64,000 nt of DNA from positions 59,432,686 to 59,496,685 of the forward strand of contig OZ020306.1 in the NCBI GenBank assembly GCA_963971305.1. Direction: 5' to 3'. The stretch is from Arcuatula senhousia. Lineage: Eukaryota > Mollusca > Bivalvia > Mytilida > Mytilidae. The notes beneath the pieces are model-generated. The model was not told where the DNA came from, made no database searches, and saw only the letters and a program-made list of their open reading frames with translations. Shown in pieces: positions 21,238 to 31,384 of this stretch. The position numbers were made by a program, and so were the translations under genes. Positions within the stretch are counted from its first letter, which is position 1. Every line of letters begins with the position of its first letter.

Positions 21238-21757
21238 AAGTCGCCCAAAACAAAGTTTGGGAGACTTATTGTTTTTGCACCGTTTCTTATTATTATTATT
21301 ATTATTATTATTCTTCTGATTCTTTATCGTAAAGTTGTCCTCCCTAATACAAGAAAATGGATCAAGGAAATTGAATAGCACTTGTTGGATTGGATAGTGG
21401 GTCACTCAAAGGCGTGTAATCAAGTTTTGAAATTTTCAAGATGGCCGCCGTTTCAAAATGGCGGCCGTCGGAAAAAGTGGGCGGAAATTTTTTTTTCATC
21501 GGATCGTCTTGAAAATTGGTTATCTGGGTGAAGCGGGTATGCTGATTTCAAATCTGCGACCGGATTTAAAATCCGACTTCCGGTTTCAAAATGGCGGCCA
21601 TTTTACTACACCCGCCCCCCTTAAAAATGTGAACTTTGTCCGATTTCAATGAAATTTGATTTCTATACATATTTTATTGTACTGAATGGGAAAAAAAAGT
21701 ATCCAAGGCGATTTTGGGCGACTTGTGTGTTGGCATCCCAACACAAATTATAGCTAG
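21238..21757 (+). mobile_element. Hairpin-headed element D2 with a canonical Helitron-type 3' end
   Basis: The 5' hairpin at 21238-21268 is followed by ATTGTTTTTGCACCG, a (TTA)n run and a body with ATGGCCGCC phrases. The 3' end carries the hairpin TGTGTTGG/CCAACACA (21726-21745), then AATTATAG and terminal CTAG (21754-21757) followed by T. A stem-loop about 10 nt before CTRR and a T immediately after are the established signature of Helitron 3' ends. No helicase gene is inside, so the copy is non-autonomous. Confidence 0.65.
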
Positions 21758-22810
21758 TTATTATTATTATTCTTCTTCTTCTTTCTCGCGCCGCCAACTT
21801 TGTCCGGGGCCCTTTTGTACTATATACTTGACCGATTTATTTCAAATTTGGCACAGTGGTAGAACCATATGAGATGTGGCTGCTCCCTGAAATTCAAGTA
21901 TGGGGACCCCCCAGGGGCTGTGCCACGCCCCCCCAAATACCCCAAAAAATGATATTTTTTTAATATGTCGAAAATAGTTCAAATAACTACTTTATAACCA
22001 TATATATTATTAATCCTTATGTTAAGACGAATCATTTGGTACCATAGGGGGGTCCCAGGGGGTCATGCCCCGCCCCCTCAAATTACAAAATCCTTAATAT
22101 CTTTAAAATTATTGAGATCCCCACCCTATAACCATATATATTATTATTCCTTATGATAAGACGAATCATTTGGTACCATAGGGGGGTCCAAGGGGGTCAT
22201 GCCCCGCCCCCCTCAAATTACAAAATCCTTAATATCTTCAAAATCATGGAGATCCCCACCCTATAACCATATATATTAGTACTCCTTATGATTAGACGAA
22301 TCATTTGGTACCATAGGGGGGTCCCATGGGGTCATGCCCCGCCCCCTCAAATTACAAAATCCTTAATATCTTGAAAATTATTAAGATCCCCACCCTATAA
22401 CCATATATATTATTATTCCTTATGATAAGACGAATTATTTGGTAACATAGGGGGGTCCCAGGGGGGTCATGCCCCGCCCCCTGAAATTACAAAATCCTTA
22501 ATATCTTGAAAATCATTGACATCCCCACCCTATAACCATATATATTATTACTCCTTATGATTAGAGGAATCATTTGGTACCATAGGGGGGTCCCATGGGG
22601 TCATGCCCCGCCCCCCTCAAATTACAAAATCCTTAATATCTTTAAAGCCATTGAGATCCCCACCCTATAACCATATATTTTATTACTACTTATTTTAAGA
22701 GAAAGCATTCGTAACCATAGGGGAGTCTGAGATTGGAGAGTCATGGGAGTCAATTGGGAAACTTCGTTTGGGAGACTTAGTAACAGTTTCACTGTTACAC
22801 TTATTACTTG
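21758..22810 (+). mobile_element. Family D element D3 with about five 140-bp tandem units
   Basis: Starts with TTATT and CTTCTT tracts but lacks the 5' hairpin. The body from about 22000 to 22700 repeats a roughly 140-bp unit containing CCATATATATTATTA, GGGGGGTCCCA and ATGCCCCGCCCCC. The end has the inverted phrase AACTTCGTTTGGGAGACTT, a hairpin GTAACAGT/ACTGTTAC (22780-22798) and TATTACTTG (22802-22810). The same unit reappears at 36930-37130. Confidence 0.65.
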
Positions 22811-23328
22811 TATATAATTGAGGTCGTTCTTATACTAATTATACCAGTAAGGGCTTTTTACTCTACCTCCCTGTAGACTATACTAGTAATATTGATGTAT
22901 TGCTAGTTACATACTAAAATTTACTATTGATTATTTATTATTTGTACCTTTGATTGCATCAAGTTTGCTTTAATCCAAAGATGGTTTTGTGCCTCCACTG
23001 TTTTTTTTTATCCCCTGACCTCTAGAGCAGGCAAGTTCTTTTTGTGAGAACAGGATATTCAGTAATTTCATGCATAAGGTATAGCCAGGTTTCGAGGAGT
23101 TCAAATCCTGGCGACAAGCCTCGCTTCTATGACTTTTTATAATCATAGTGCTAGTGGAGATGAGTTGGACAAGCTGAAAAACATAGATAAAATCCTTTAT
23201 CTGTAAGATAAACATATATAAAAGAACATTTAGGCCGTACAATAGTATGTTTGAGAAGATGTATCAGATTTTTTTTATTTTACTTTTAGTGCTAAGTTAA
23301 AACAACATAAGTAATCTATCAAATTAAT
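22811..23328. other. Stretch without recognised features
   Basis: No exon or repeat recognised. An open minus-strand frame at 22970-23242 has no splice context. Confidence 0.35.
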
Positions 23329-23587
23329 GGGCCAACGTGTGTGGAGAGTGCCACGCTTCATGCACGTAAAAGACCCCTTTGTGGACTGCCAAATAGTGCA
23401 CCACATAGGCTAAATTTTCCGCCCCTACCCACCTCTCCCCTTTTTCCTGTGATCCTTTGTTTCCCACCCCATCCCCATATTTCATTTATCATCGTCATTT
23501 TATGTTCATTTTATCATCCTTTTCATGTTCATCGCCTGTAAATGACCTATATAGCGTTGCACGGGCGTAAAACACCAACTCACTCAC
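23329..23587 (+). mobile_element. SINE family A, 5'-truncated copy A4
   Basis: Contains only the 3' half from GGGCCAACGTGTGTGGAG to the ACTC tail, with a small internal deletion near 23452. It runs directly into rearranged family B sequence. Confidence 0.85.
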
Positions 23588-23646
23588 CCAACACGGTGCA
23601 CCACTATGGTTTGCGGTCATATTCGTCACCCGGAACCCGCACGGGT
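23588..23646 (-). mobile_element. Rearranged SINE family B fragment
   Basis: Two minus-strand pieces of family B are fused: an internal piece around ATGGTTTGCGGTCA and the 5' terminal piece CACCCGGAACCCGCACGGG, with everything between deleted. It faces the plus-strand copy at 23651 head to head. Confidence 0.75.
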
Positions 23647-23650
23647 TTCC

Positions 23651-24038
23651 TATTCGGGTTCCGGGTGTCGAATAAGCCCGCAGCAGCGCTAAGCTTGTCA
23701 GTAAAAGTCCACTTAAGAGCGTTCAGAAACCTGACATCGGGTCAGGCCGCTTTGCCCACAAAGCGACTGGGATGTGTGCCCCAGATGGTTGAATGGAACA
23801 GCCCTGACATCGAGAGATGCGGGGTCGTCAGGCGATAATGCGGAAAACCTTACCGCAATCCATAGTGGTGCACCGTGTTGGAAAAAATGTCACGTTTCTC
23901 GCACGTTGAGGAACCCTGCTGCAGGTCTCGGTAAGAGTAGGACCCGTAGGATCCCCGTGCAGGAGGCTAAATTTCCCGTCCCTACCAATCATTCCGTTTT
24001 TCAGTGGCAGTCAAAACTTTCTTACCTGATTAGCCTTG
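23651..24038 (+). mobile_element. SINE family B, 3'-truncated copy B2
   Basis: Runs from TTCGGGTTCCGGGTGTCG to about GATTAGCCTTG, then breaks off into the minus-strand exon-like sequence at 24030-24412. The TTCATGTTCATC region and AACTAAC tail are missing. Confidence 0.85.
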
Positions 24039-24412
24039 AACTTTTTCTGATAAAATTTGATTGACTTTACCCTCTGTAGCGCTTCTGTCGGTCATAAATG
24101 ACGTTACTTTTTCTAGACCATTACTGTTAGAATCATTATGACCTTTTGTATTAGCGATGTCTTTCATAAGCGACTGTGTACAGTCTGCATAAGTCATTGC
24201 CTTTCCATCTTTAACTTCTTTAATGTCTACCGTTAAATGCTCTTTATTTTCATTTGATATTTCAACGGCATAATAATGTCTACCTTTTTTTGTTGTTGCA
24301 TCACGCAGCATTGTAATGGTATCAGATGATTCAAACTTGGAAACAATGTGTTGCTTAGCGACAATGCCCATTTCTGTAGTCATATTGTGATCAGTTGATG
24401 TACTCGGTAAAT
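24030..24412 (-). CDS. Unidentified exon or transposase-like fragment
   Basis: On the minus strand an open frame of about 120 codons follows a CAG at 24413-24415. The peptide includes TTKKGRHYYAVEIS, IKEVKDGKAMTYADC and VTSFMTDRSATEGKVNQIL. It is well-formed protein sequence with no internal stop. The last residues run into SINE B2, so the natural end is lost. The FMTDRSATE phrase resembles segments of transposon-encoded or recently domesticated proteins I have seen in invertebrates, but I cannot name a family. It could equally be a host exon. Confidence 0.5.
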
Positions 24413-24762
24413 CTGATTAATTTATATTGATATATAAAATATTCAAAATTGAAATGATAACACTAATTTAAAGATAAACCTTTAGCCCTAAGATTATAGT
24501 ACATCGCTCGAATCTTGTTGTTGTATATGGTCTCCCAACTTTATTTAATCTTGTCTCTAACAAATCATTCTCTTTCACCTCCTTCACTCGGCTAACTGAG
24601 AACTCGGTCTTTTGGTTTTATTTTACATGGACGCTATATGGGAAATTGGTCTGTTGGAGAGTCGGCTATAGTCTGTTGGTCAAATACTATCGAGAAAAAC
24701 ATAGCAAGGTCAATATATTTTACTAAATATTTCTTTTTTTAATTTCTTTAATAAAAAAACAT
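24413..24762. other. Stretch without recognised features
   Basis: Short non-coding gap between the exon-like fragment and the LINE. Confidence 0.35.
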
Positions 24763-25500
24763 GATGGCTCTTGCTTCAGCTGTGAAAATGGAAGCAGTAG
24801 ACGGGAGGCGTTGCGTAGTTCTGCTATCTTCCAAGACAGCAGCAGCAGCAACACTATTACCATCTTTAGAGCCATCTGTATATACTGTTGAAAAACTAGG
24901 ATATTTGGATTTAATTTCGCAGTAATCTTGTTGTATAAGCAGATGATTTGTTTCAGACTTTTTATGTTTACGGAGATCAAAAATAAATTTAGGCTTTAAA
25001 AGTTCCCAGGGTGGAACTCTCAAAGGCTTGGCCGGTTTTATAATTTCTAAATCAATCTTCAGATTAGTCAGGTGAGGTTCGATACGAATACCAAAAGGAG
25101 GAGTTTTGTTTTCATGTTTTTCATACATATTCCTAAGAGGTGGTTTAAAACCACAGTCATGGGCAGGGTTGTTTGGAAAGGCTTTTAATTTGGTGGCATA
25201 TTGCAAACCCAGTTTAATTTTGCGATGCTTCAGGGATGGCTCATTTGCCTCTGCAAACAGGCTCTCAATGGGGGAGGTCCTGTATGCACCGAGACAGAGT
25301 CGCAATCCCTGATGATGAACAGCGTCTAAAATCTGTAAATAAGACTTTTTCGCAGACCCATAAATAATTGAACCATAATCCAATTTCGATCTAACAATGG
25401 ACCTATATAAGTTTAAAAGAACTGATTTATCACCTCCCCAGTCAGTACTGGAAACAACTTTTAAAACTTTTAGAGCTTTTAGGCATCTTGATTTTAACAT
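24748..25500 (-). pseudogene. LINE thumb/connection and partial RNase H, copy 1
   Basis: Resumes 12 residues after the RT break with MLKSRCLKALKVLK, continues through DYGSIIYGSAKKSYLQ and RLCLGAYRTSPIES, and enters RNase H at TVYTDGSKDG (first catalytic Asp) and AEARAI (catalytic Glu). Homology stops at that point; the last codons and stop are unrelated. The third and fourth RNase H acidic residues are missing. Confidence 0.92.
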
Positions 25501-26660
25501 TTTGATATGGGGGAGAAAGGTGAGTTTTCTGTCAACTATTTTACTGCTTCTTCAACTATTTTAATTTTTTTGTTATACAAAAAGAGATCTGGATCAGGAT
25601 GAAGTTTTCGTTTCTTACAAAAATGTATAGCAACCGTTTTACTCTCTGAAAATTTGAAACCATTTTCAGAGGCCCATTTTTCAATCCGTTTAAGGCACAG
25701 CTGTAATTGCCTTTCAATGGTATTCATGTTTTTTGCACTGTAGCATATTAAAAAGTCATCAACATATAAAGAACCTTCAATATTATCTTGGAGAACTTTG
25801 GCAATACTATTTATTTTAATACTTAAGAGAGTGACCGAAAGGATGCTTCCCTGAGGCACACCCATTTCTTGATCAAACTCTTCAGAAAACGTCTTATTAA
25901 CTTTAACATTAAAGTGTCTGTCAGAAAGAAAGTCGGCCATGAAAGTTGGTAACCTTCTTTTCAACCCCATATCAGAAATGTCCTTTAATATACCATACTT
26001 CCATGTGGTGTCATAAGCTTTTTCGAAATCGAAAAAGATAGACACCACATGTTCGTTCTTCGCAAATGCATTTCGCAGAAAAGACTCAAAACGGACCAAA
26101 TGATCAAGCGTGCTCCTGCCTCGACGGAATCCACACTGGATATTCGAAATGAGTCCATTGGACTCGAGGAACCAAACGAGCCGATCGTTGATCATGCGTT
26201 CTAGAGTCTTACAGACGCAGCTTGTCAAGGCTGTCGGACGATAGTTGGAAGCATCTGTGTGATCCTTCCCCGGCTTGGGGATAGGAACAACAGTGGCAAG
26301 CTTCCATATTTCAGGCAATTTTCCGTTTATCCATATATCATTCATTAAATTTAGAAGAGTCTTCATCGATATTCTAGGAAGATGTTTTAAAAGTTGATAG
26401 TGGATGCTATCAGGGCCACATGCAGTCTTATGGGCTTTACTTAAAGAAGTTTTAAGTTCATCTAAAGAGATAGGAGAATTGTAGCTCTCCAAATTGTCAG
26501 AGTTTAAATTCAATTTAAGTTTTTTTAGCTGTACGTTTAAATTTTTAGAAGTCAGGTTTGTAATTAGATGAAGATGAATGTTTAGCAAAAGTTTCAGCTA
26601 GTTTGTTGGCAATGTCCTTCTCAGATGTTAAAGTGGAATTGCCAACGTTTAGATGTAAAC
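24763..26660 (-). mobile_element. LINE with RT and RNase H (I/Jockey-like group), truncated copy 1
   Basis: Minus-strand coding remnant of the same LINE as 61835-64000, about 90 percent identical in protein. It covers most of RT and the start of RNase H. It is truncated on both sides and carries a frameshift near 26575 and a small deletion near 25530. The sequence after the 3' break is T-rich and unrelated. The two pieces are annotated separately. Confidence 0.92.
25536..26588 (-). pseudogene. LINE reverse transcriptase domain, copy 1
   Basis: A 350-residue frame holds successive RT motifs: PIPKPGKDHTDASNYRPTAL (about 102-121), GFRRGRSTLDH, the catalytic FFDFEKAYD (Asp187), GVPQGSILS and YVDD (275-278, both catalytic Asp present). 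The first Met is internal: homologous sequence continues upstream to about 26660 in another frame. The frame ends KIVEEAVK, where the second LINE copy instead reads KIVEESKFLGVLFDR, so a deletion removed the start of the thumb. Reverse transcription of LINE RNA at nicked target DNA is the family role; this copy cannot supply it. Confidence 0.93.
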
Positions 26661-26689
26661 CGAATATAAATACAAAGACATTCGATTCA

Positions 26690-26808
26690 ATAAATAACGG
26701 AAAACAGTAGTGCACAATTAGTTTTATTGTATTCGTTCAATAATTTTAATCAATAACGGAAAACAGTAGTGCACAATTAGTTTTATTGTATTCGTTCAAT
26801 AATATTAA
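26690..26808. repeat. Two tandem copies of a roughly 62-bp unit
   Basis: AATAACGGAAAACAGTAGTG through TTCGTTCAATAAT is duplicated head to tail with one or two substitutions, directly before SINE A5. Confidence 0.8.
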
Positions 26809-27279
26809 TCCCGTGCGGGGCCCGGGTGGCGAATAGGCCCGCAGCAGAGCCTAGCTTGTCGTAAGAGGCGACTAAGGGTCTTGGGATTCTGACGTCGGGT
26901 CAGTGCTCAGCCCACAGAGCGACCAAATGTGTACCCTAGGTGGCTGAATAGGGTAGCCCTCGTCCGCGGGGGTTGTCAGGTCTATAATACGGAAACCCTG
27001 ACCGCCGACCATAGTGGGCCAACGTGTGTGAAGAGTGCCACGCTTCATGCACGTAAAAGACCCCTTTGTGGACCGCCAAGTAGTGCACCACATAGGCTAA
27101 ATTTTCCGCCCCTACGTACCCACCTCTCCCCTTTTCCTGTGGTTTTTCAAAATTTACCGGTCCTTTGTATCCCACCCCATCCCCATATTTCATTTATCAT
27201 CATCATTTCATGTTCATTTTATCATCCTTTCCTGTTCATCGCCTGTAAATAACCTATATAGCGTAAAACACCAACTCAC
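26809..27279 (+). mobile_element. SINE family A, copy A5, with 13-bp target-site duplication
   Basis: TCAATAATATTAA (26796-26808) matches 27280-27292 with one mismatch. The tail is unusually short (only two ACTC units), and the GTTGCACGGGC segment before it is deleted. Confidence 0.88.
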
Positions 27280-27451
27280 TCAATAATTTTAAATAAAATA
27301 ACGAAATAAATGTACGGCAATAGCATTTTCACTCGATCCGCTGAAACCATGGACACATTTTGAATATATAATTAGGTTTTTGTGGGAGTTATCTCTCCTG
27401 TCATTTTTTTAAAGTGTTGCCTTAACCCTGCTGAAAGAACGAGTAAAAAAA

Positions 27452-27646
27452 ATGTAAAAGGAAAATTGAGAAATTAGAAGTCATTGATACTGTTAGCTCT
27501 CCAAATGCAAAATTACCACCAACAACCACCGACACATTGCCGCCAATTACATGTATATCATGGTCGAGTTCAAGTTCAGAAAATACAACCCTGTACAATG
27601 GCCACAACTTCTCATCCCTTGAAGATGCAGTTGCTCACTGTGACAA
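27452..27646 (+). CDS. Possible exon, low support
   Basis: One plus frame reads KLEVIDTVSSPNAKLPP, then SWSSSSSENTTLYNG and HNFSSLEDAVAHCDK, of plausible protein composition. It is closed upstream by a stop with no acceptor placed to rescue it, and its possible donor phase does not match the exon at 27696. It may be a decayed exon. Confidence 0.25.
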
Positions 27647-27695
27647 GTTTATGATTCTGTCAATATTTTATCACTAAAACTGTTTCCATTGACAG

Positions 27696-27875
27696 ATTCC
27701 GTTTCTGGCAAGAGTGGGAACTCCAAAATGGCACCAAAGTTCCAATTTGATCAACGATTATATAACTGTATGACAACAACAATAAAAGGAATTTTTTTTA
27801 ACAACACTTCCAAAGACATCACTGAGAATGTTCATGCTGTCCAAAAGAGCCGAAAGAGGGCACAACGCAAAGAAA
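27696..27875 (+). CDS. Terminal-type exon cut by a SINE
   Basis: A CAG acceptor precedes 27696. In phase 1 the frame reads SVSGKSGNSKMAPKFQFDQRL (split here only for length) and ends AVQKSRKRAQRKES, a strongly basic tail. The stop codon is supplied by the first bases of SINE B3, so the natural 3' end of the exon is lost. The basic C-terminus resembles a nuclear localisation signal, but the gene is not recognised. Confidence 0.4.
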
Positions 27876-28187
27876 GTTAGTTAGTTATTTATTGCTTTAC
27901 TCCCAAGCAGCGCGATTTCGGCTATATCCGGGAGATGAACATGAAAGTGGTGATACAATGAACATGAAATGATGATGAAGTGGAGGAAATGGGGACACAA
28001 GGCCAATCGGGTAGGAGAGTTTTGACTGCCACTGGAGAAAGGAGTGATGGGTAGGGACGGGAAATTTTGCCTCCTGCATGGGGATCCTACGGGTCCTACT
28101 CTTACCGAGACCTGCAGCAGGGTTCTTTAACGTGCGAGGATCGTGACATTTTTCCCAACACGGTGCACCACTATGGTTTGCGGTCAG
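27876..28187 (-). mobile_element. SINE family B, 5'-truncated copy B3
   Basis: The minus-strand tail (GTTAGTTAGTTATTTATTGC) lies at 27875-27895, and the copy extends to about TTTGCGGTCAGG. The 5' head is missing and is replaced directly by the 60-bp satellite. Confidence 0.85.
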
Positions 28188-31100
28188 GTTTGCCTAGGAT
28201 TGAATATTATTTGCATGTCGAAGATTGCAAAGTAATTTTCTTTTCAGTGTCTGCCGAGGATTCAATATATTTAGTCATTTCTGATTTTGCATGTCTAAGA
28301 TTGAACAAAGCTTTTCTAGTATTTTCCGATAATTGAATATTGTTTGAATGTCGAAGATTTAATATATATATTTTTTAGTATTTGCCGAGAATTGAATATT
28401 ATTTGCATGTCGAAGATTGAAAATATTTTTTTTTCAGTGTTTGCCGAGGATTCAATATATTTAGCTTTTCTAGTTTTTGCCGAGAATTGAATATTGTTTG
28501 AATGTCGAAGATTGAATATATTTAGTTTTTCTAGTATTTGCCGAGAATTGAATATTGTTTGGATGTCGAAGATTGAATATATATTTTTTTCAATGTTTGC
28601 AGAGGATTCAATATATTTAGTCATTTCAGTGTTTGCAGGTCGAATATTGAATATATTTAGTTTTTTCTATTATTTGCCTAGAATTGAATATTGTTTGCAT
28701 GTCGAAGATTGAATATATTTAGCTTTTCTAGTTTTTGCCGAGAATTGAATATTTTTTGAATGTCGAAGATTGAATATACTTTTTTTTCAATGTATGCCGA
28801 GGATTCAAAAATTTAGTCATTTCAGTGTTTGCATGTCAAAGATTAAAAATATTTTTTTTTAGTATTTGCCGATAATTGAATATTATTTGCATGTCGAAGA
28901 TTGAAAATATTTTTTTTCAGTGATTGCCGAGGATTCAATATATTAAGTCATTTCTGTGTTTGCATGTCGAAGATTGAATATATTTAGCTTTTCTAGTATT
29001 TTCCGAGAATTGAATATTGTTTGAATGTCGAAGATTGAATATTTGTTTTTCAATGTTTGTCGAGGATTCAATATATTTAGTCATTTCAGTGTTTGTATGA
29101 CGAATATTGAATATATTTTGTTTTTCTAGTATTTGCCAAGAATTGAATATAATTTGGATGTCGAACATTGAAAATATTTTTTCAATGTTTGCCGAGGATT
29201 CAATATATTTAGTCATTTCAGTGTTTGCATGTCGAAGATTGAATATATTTAGCTTTTCTAGTATTAGCCGAGAATTGAATATTGTTTGCATGTCGAAGAT
29301 TGAATATATTTAGCTTTTCTAGTTTTTGCCGAGAATTGAATATTGTTTGAATGTCGAAGATTCAATATATTTAGTTTTTCTAGTATTTGCCGAGAATTGA
29401 ATATGGTTTGGATATCGAAGATTGAATATACTTTTTTTTTTCAATATTTGCCGAGGATTCAATATATTTAGTCATTTCAGTGTTTGCATGTCAAAGATTA
29501 AATATATATTTTTTTAGTATTTGCCGAGAATTGAATATTATTTGCATGTCGAAGATTGAAAATATTTTTTCCAGTGTTTGCCGAGGATTGAATATTGTTT
29601 GCATGTCGAAGATTGAAAATATGTTTTTTTCAGTGTTTGCCGATGATTCAATATAATTAGTCATTTCTGTGTTTGCATGTCGAAGATTGAATATATTTAG
29701 CTTTTGTTAGCATTTTCCGTGAATTGAATATTGTTTGAATGTCGAAGATTGAATATATTTTTTTTCAATGTTTGCCGAGGATTCAATATATTTAGTCATT
29801 TCAGTGTTTGTATGTCGAAGATTGAATATATTTAGTTTTTCTAGTATTTGCCGAGAATTGAATATAATTTGGATGTCGAAGATTGAATATATTTTTTCAA
29901 TGTTTGCCGAGGATTCAATATATTTAGTCATTTCAGTGTTTGCATGTAGAAGATTGAATATATTTAGCTTTTCTAGTATTTGCCGAGAATTGAATATTGT
30001 TTGAATGTCGAAGATTGAATATATTTAGTTTTATTAGTATTCGCCGAGAATTGAATATAATTTGTATGTCGAAGATTTATTATATTTTGTTCAATGTTTG
30101 CAGAGGATTCAATATATTTAGTCATTTCAGTGTTTGCAGGTCGAAGATTGAATATATTTAGTTTTTTCTATTATTTGCCTAGAATTGAATATTGTTGGCA
30201 TGTCGAAGATTGAATATATTTAGCTTTTCTAGTTCTTGCCGAGATTTGAATATTGTTTGAATGTCGAAGATTGAATATACTTTTTTTCAATGTTTGCCGA
30301 GGATTCAAAAATTTAGTCATTTCAGTGTTTGCATGTCAAAGATTAAATATATTTATTTTTTTAGTATTTGCCGAGAATTGAATATTATTTGCATGTCAAA
30401 GATTGAAAATATTTTTTTTCAGTGTTTGCCGAGGATTCAATATATTAAGTCATTTCTGTGTTTGCATGTCGAAGATTGAATATATTTAGCTTTTCTAGTA
30501 TTTGCCGAGAATTGAATATTGAATGAATGTTGAAGATTGAATATATTTTTTCAGTGTTTACCGAGGATTAAATATGTTTAGTCATTTCTTTGTTTGCATG
30601 TCGAAGATTGAATATATTTAGCTTTTCTAGTATTTGCCGAGAATTGAATATTGTTTGCATGTCGAAGATTGAATATATTAAGTTTTTCTAGTATTTGCCG
30701 AGAATTCAATATTGTTTGGATATCGAAGATTGAATATACTTTTTTTTCAATATTTGCCTAGGATTCAATATATTTTAGTCATTTCAGTGTTTGCATGTCA
30801 AAGATTTAATATATATTTATTTTTTAGTATTTGCCGAGAATTGAATATTATTTGCATGTCGAAGATTGAACATATTTTTTTCCAGTGTTTACCGAGGATT
30901 TAATATTGTTTGCATGTCAAAGATTGAAAATAATCTTTTTCAGTGATTGCCGAGGATTCAATATGTTTAGTCATTTTTGTGTTTGCATTTCAAAGATTTG
31001 ATATATTTAGCTTTTCTAGTATTTGCCGAGAATTTAATATTGTTTGAATGTCGAAGATTAAATATTTTTTTTTCAATGTTTGCCGAGGATTCAATATATT
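28188..31100. repeat. Satellite array, about 60-bp unit, roughly 48 copies
   Basis: GCCGAGAATTGAATATTG and GCCGAGGATTCAATATA alternate as two unit types, each followed by TGTCGAAGATTGAATAT and a T-rich stretch. Starts near 28384, 28443, 28479, 28540 and 28599 give spacings of 59, 36, 61 and 59 bp, so some units are truncated. Long open frames on both strands arise from the period being near a multiple of three and are not genes. Confidence 0.95.
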
Positions 31101-31384
31101 TAGTTTGAATTTTAACATTTTAATGTGTCATCATGGGAACAATGTGTCACCAACCTTAATGACCTTGACCTGTGACTTCAATGTCAAATAAATGCTAATT
31201 TGGCATGCAAAGCCTTCCAGGCCATAACTTTTATATCCTTTGACATAGGGTTTTAGAATATAGATGTATCATTATTAAAATAAATGTTGTACAATGTATG
31301 TCATTGTGACTTTGACCTTTTGACCTCAAAATTGAACTTGTGTTATTCAAGGAAGGGGAGACATCAGTTTTAGTGTGCTAAAAC
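31101..31384. other. Short unique stretch between two arrays
   Basis: Contains phrases such as ATGACCTTGACCTGTGACTT, similar in style to the minisatellite bodies of hairpin elements. No gene. Confidence 0.35.

Noticed and set aside
21130..21652. Frames over D1 and D2
   Set aside because: They run through hairpin modules and (TTA)n tracts with Ile/Asn repeats.
28316..30903. Many 60-118 codon frames on both strands
   Set aside because: They are produced by the satellite, whose period is close to a multiple of three.
28188..31100. CRISPR array
   Set aside because: There are no unique spacers; the units are contiguous satellite monomers and the DNA is eukaryotic.
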